Assembly: GCA_013824045.1 (NCBI GenBank)
Contig: PNND01000379.1
Location: 1-8,924, forward strand
Direction: 5' to 3'
Length of the DNA stretch: 8,924 nt
Source: Rhodobacter sp.
GTDB lineage: Bacteria; Pseudomonadota; Alphaproteobacteria; Rhodobacterales; Rhodobacteraceae
Under the pieces are notes generated by a model. It saw only the letters and a program-made list of their open reading frames with translations, did not search any database and was not told the DNA's origin. Positions 6,193 through 8,924 of this stretch are shown in pieces. Every line of letters starts with the position of its first letter. Positions within the stretch are counted from its first letter, which is position 1. The position numbers and the translations under genes are program-made.

Positions 6193-6241
6193 TGACAATG
6201 ATTTCAATATGTTGTCACTCTCCCGCCGCGGCTGCTAAAAC
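6193..6241 (+). promoter_or_regulatory. Candidate gyrA promoter and overlapping inverted repeat
   Basis: TTGTCA (6212-6217, five of six matches to the -35 consensus) is followed after 18 bases by TAAAAC (6236-6241, four of six matches to the -10). This would give a gyrA leader of roughly 85 bases. The same -35 is the right arm of an inverted repeat, TGACAA (6193-6198) and TTGTCA (6212-6217), separated by 13 bases. A regulator bound there could affect both gyrA and divergent usg. No equally good minus-strand promoter for usg was found. Confidence 0.4.
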
Positions 6242-6307
6242 CCGCACCCTTCCTGCATTGCACCCCAGATACGGGATGGTGTAAGGTCCTCGCCAACAAG
6301 ATGTAGC

Positions 6308-6337
6308 ATGCCCACAGGAAGGCTCAGGTCCACGTGA
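6308..6337 (+). other. Possible nine-codon leader ORF overlapping the gyrA start
   Basis: An ATG at 6308 opens a nine-codon frame, MPTGRLRST, whose TGA stop (6335-6337) overlaps the gyrA GTG as GTGA. An ATG-TAG start-stop pair lies just before it at 6301-6306. There is no clear ribosome binding site at normal spacing for either, so translation is doubtful. The arrangement would allow coupling if it were used. The SD of gyrA lies inside this frame. Confidence 0.2.
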
Positions 6338-8924
6338 ACGACACGCCCGAAACCCCTGAAAACACCGAAGATTCCGCGCCGAAGTCCACTTGGACAGGCC
6401 AACAGCGGTCCATCACCGAAGAGATGAAGACCGCCTATCTCGATTACGCCATGAGCGTGATCGTCTCCCGCGCGATCCCCGATCTGCGCGACGGTCTGAA
6501 ACCGGTCCACCGCCGCATACTCTTCGCGATGCAGGAATCCGGCAACACCCACGACAAATCCTATCGCAAATCCGCCCGCCCCGTCGGCGACACGATGGGG
6601 AAATACCACCCCCATGGCGATAGCGCGATCTACGATGCCCTCGTCCGCATGGCGCAGCCCTTCTCCATGTCGCTCAAGCTGTTGGATGGGCAGGGAAATT
6701 TCGGCTCCATGGATGGCGACGCGGCCGCCGCCATGCGCTATACCGAAGTGCGGATGGACAAGCCCGCCGCCTTCCTTCTGGCCGATATCGACAAGGACAC
6801 CGTCGATTTTCAGGACAACTACGATGGCAAGGACCGTGAACCCACCGTCCTTCCCGCCCGTTTCCCCAACATGCTCGTCAATGGCGCAGGTGGCATCGCC
6901 GTCGGCATGGCCACCAACATCCCGCCCCACAATCTGGGTGAGGTGATCGACGGCACGCTGGCCCTGATCGAAAACCCCGACCTGTCGTCTGAGGCGCTGA
7001 TGGACATCATCCCCGCTCCGGATTTCCCCACAGGCGCGGTGATCCTTGGCCGCTCCGGCGCGCGCAAGGCCTATCTCGAAGGCCGGGGCAGCGTGATTAT
7101 CCGTGCAAAAACAAGGGTCGAGGAAATCCGTAAGGACCGTTTCGCCATCATCATCGACGAAGTGCCCTATCAGGTGAACAAGGCGCGGATGATCGAGATC
7201 ATCGCCGAAATGGTGCGCGACAAGAAAATCGAAGGCATCTCCAACGTCGCCGATGAATCCGACCGGATCGGTGTCCGCGTTGTGATCGAACTCAAGCGCG
7301 ACGCCACCCCCGATGTGGTGCTGAACCAGCTTTACCGCTTCACGCCGATGCAAACCTCCTTCGGCTGCAACATGCTGGCGCTGAACGGCGGTCGCCCGGA
7401 ACAACTCACCCTGCGCGATTTTCTCACGCATTTCATCACCTTCCGGGAAGAAGTTGTCGCCCGCCGCACCGCCTTTGAACTGCGCAAGGCCCGCGAGCGC
7501 AGCCATATCCTTTGCGGTCTGGCCGTGGCTGTTTCCAACGTGGACGAGGTCGTCCGCACCATCCGCGCCAGCGCCGACGCCGCCGAGGCGCGCGAAAAGC
7601 TGATGACGCGCCGCTGGCCCGCGCAGGACATCGCCGATTACATCCGCCTGATCGATGATCCCAGCCACACGATCAACGAAGACGGCACCTATAACCTGTC
7701 CGAAGCGCAGGCCCGCGCCATCCTTGATCTGCGCCTGCAGCGCCTCACCGCACTGGGTGTCAAGGAAGTGACCGACGAGCTTGAAGAACTGGCCGCAAAG
7801 ATCAAGGATTACTTGGAAATCCTGTCCTCGCGCGACCGGATCATGGGCATCATTTCCGATGAACTGCGCGAAGTGAAAGCGCTCTTCGCCGTCCCCCGCC
7901 GGACCGAAATTCAGGACTGGTCCGGCGACATGGAGGATGAAGACCTCATCGAACGCGAAGACATGGTCGTGACCATCACCTCGGGCGGCTACATCAAGCG
8001 CACGCCTCTGGTCGAATTCCGGTCGCAGAACCGGGGCGGCAAGGGCCTGTCGTCCATGCAGACGAAAGAGGATGACGTCGTCACCACCCTCTTCGTCGCC
8101 AACACCCACACGCCGCTGCTGTTCTTCACCACGGATGGCATGGTCTACAAGATGAAGACATGGCGCCTGCCGCTGGCGGGCCGCACTGCCAAGGGCAAGG
8201 CAATCGTCAACATCCTGCCCATCGCCACCGGCGTCTCCATCGCGGCCCTGATGCCTGTCGACGTGCCCGAAGAAGAATGGGAAAACCTGCAGATCGTCTT
8301 TGCCACCTCCGATGGCGACGTGCGCCAGAACGACCTGTCCGATTTCACCAATGTCATGCGAAACGGCAAGATCGCGATGAAACTGCCCGAAGGCGTGTTC
8401 CTCGTGAACGCCGCGATCGCGGATGAAAACGACGATGTCATGCTGGTCACCGCAGGCGGCCGCGCCATCCGCTTCCCCACCACGGACATCCGTGTGTTCA
8501 AATCGCGCGGCTCCACCGGCGTGCGCGGCATCCGCCTTGGCGATGGCGATACTGTCGTCTCCATGGCCATCATCCGCCACTTCGACGCCACTCCCGAAGA
8601 ACGCGAAGCCTATCTCAAGCAGCGCCGCCTAATGGCCGGCGCGGTGGAAGATGACGGCGAGGCTGATGAAGACGAAGAAACCGTCGCCGCAGGACAGCTG
8701 TCCCCCGAACGCTATGCCGAAATGTCCGCCGCCGAAGACCTGATCCTGACGATCACCTCTGGCGGCTCGGGCAAGCTATCCTCCTCCCACGGCTATCCCA
8801 TCCGGGGCCGGGGCGGCATGGGCGTCAAGGCGATGGACGGCGCGATGCGCGGCGGCAAACTGGTGGCCTCCTTCCCGGTCGAGATGTCCGATCAGATCAT
8901 GCTCGCCACCTCCACCGGCCAGTC
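6334..8924 (+). CDS. gyrA: DNA gyrase subunit A (partial, C-terminus outside the window)
   Basis: GyrA cuts and rejoins DNA in the A2B2 gyrase that introduces negative supercoils. 863 codons are visible and the last few tens are off the right edge. Order: winged-helix/tower region from [21 protein letters not shown]; quinolone pocket [20 protein letters not shown] (91-110); catalytic Tyr136 in AAMRYTEVR; coiled-coil tower; C-terminal beta-pinwheel carrying the GyrA box. Ser97 and Asp101 correspond to E. coli Ser83 and Asp87 and are in the quinolone-sensitive state. The GyrA box reads QNRGGKG (565-571) instead of QRRGGKG, which still marks this as gyrase rather than topoisomerase IV ParC. An acidic stretch at about 772-782 ([11 protein letters not shown]) interrupts the pinwheel. 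The start is a GTG with AGGAAGG (6316-6322) 11 bases upstream, which is long spacing; no in-frame ATG occurs before codon 31, which lies in conserved sequence. It is divergent from usg. Confidence 0.97.
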   Translation, partial: MNDTPETPENTEDSAPKSTWTGQQRSITEEMKTAYLDYAMSVIVSRAIPDLRDGLKPVHRRILFAMQESGNTHDKSYRKSARPVGDTMGKYHPHGDSAIYDALVRMAQPFSMSLKLLDGQGNFGSMDGDAAAAMRYTEVRMDKPAAFLLADIDKDTVDFQDNYDGKDREPTVLPARFPNMLVNGAGGIAVGMATNIPPHNLGEVIDGTLALIENPDLSSEALMDIIPAPDFPTGAVILGRSGARKAYLEGRGSVIIRAKTRVEEIRKDRFAIIIDEVPYQVNKARMIEIIAEMVRDKKIEGISNVADESDRIGVRVVIELKRDATPDVVLNQLYRFTPMQTSFGCNMLALNGGRPEQLTLRDFLTHFITFREEVVARRTAFELRKARERSHILCGLAVAVSNVDEVVRTIRASADAAEAREKLMTRRWPAQDIADYIRLIDDPSHTINEDGTYNLSEAQARAILDLRLQRLTALGVKEVTDELEELAAKIKDYLEILSSRDRIMGIISDELREVKALFAVPRRTEIQDWSGDMEDEDLIEREDMVVTITSGGYIKRTPLVEFRSQNRGGKGLSSMQTKEDDVVTTLFVANTHTPLLFFTTDGMVYKMKTWRLPLAGRTAKGKAIVNILPIATGVSIAALMPVDVPEEEWENLQIVFATSDGDVRQNDLSDFTNVMRNGKIAMKLPEGVFLVNAAIADENDDVMLVTAGGRAIRFPTTDIRVFKSRGSTGVRGIRLGDGDTVVSMAIIRHFDATPEEREAYLKQRRLMAGAVEDDGEADEDEETVAAGQLSPERYAEMSAAEDLILTITSGGSGKLSSSHGYPIRGRGGMGVKAMDGAMRGGKLVASFPVEMSDQIMLATSTGQ

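Noticed and set aside
6622..6636. Possible quinolone-resistance substitutions in GyrA
   Set aside because: Ser97 and Asp101, equivalent to E. coli Ser83 and Asp87, are both unchanged, so no resistance change is visible at these positions.
6235..8580. 781-codon open frame antisense to gyrA
   Set aside because: It lies almost wholly opposite gyrA, whose codon use seldom produces stop codons in this antisense frame. The predicted protein is rich in His, Asp, Gly and Ala with no recognisable domain, and gyrA is unmistakable on the other strand.
1..8924. Mobile elements, CRISPR arrays, tRNA or rRNA genes, defence systems
   Set aside because: No transposase or integrase frame, regular spaced repeats, cloverleaf or rRNA sequence was recognised. 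All sizeable frames are accounted for by chromosomal metabolic or housekeeping genes.

Overview
The window looks like ordinary chromosomal DNA from a GC-rich alphaproteobacterium, most likely a member of the Rhodobacterales. The reasons are the strong G/C preference at third codon positions, a Usg-family gene, CcmH as a short separate protein, and two copies of a hairpin repeat of a kind I recall from intergenic regions in that order. The taxonomic call rests on reading the proteins, not on a search.

Layout. On the minus strand, reading right to left from 3609: an Lrp/AsnC-family regulator (3609-3175), a repeat/terminator hairpin, ccmF (2967-991), ccmH (994-536, ATGA overlap with ccmF) and the first 156 codons of a PaaG-like enoyl-CoA hydratase/isomerase that runs off the left edge. 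On the plus strand, divergent from the regulator: an arginase (3714-4640) and an ornithine cyclodeaminase (4640-5668) in a TGATG overlap. A convergent intergenic region with two hairpins follows, then usg on the minus strand (6140-5859). Divergent from usg, gyrA starts at 6334 and runs off the right edge after 863 codons.

How the genes work together. Arginase and ornithine cyclodeaminase form a two-step route from arginine to proline, releasing urea and ammonia. The divergent Lrp-type regulator and the strong palindrome between it and the arginase make a compact, probably arginine- or ornithine-responsive catabolic unit. CcmF and CcmH belong to the periplasmic haem-ligation module of System I cytochrome c maturation. 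gyrA encodes the DNA-cutting subunit of gyrase and is unrelated to its neighbours.

No undescribed system is apparent. The best leads are the three-box operator in the regulator-arginase gap, the variant GyrA box (QNRGGKG), the repeated hairpin element, and the start corrections for ccmF, ccmH and the regulator. No intergenic gap exceeds about 210 bases. The gap at 471-535 shows nothing beyond the Shine-Dalgarno sequence of the paaG-like gene.
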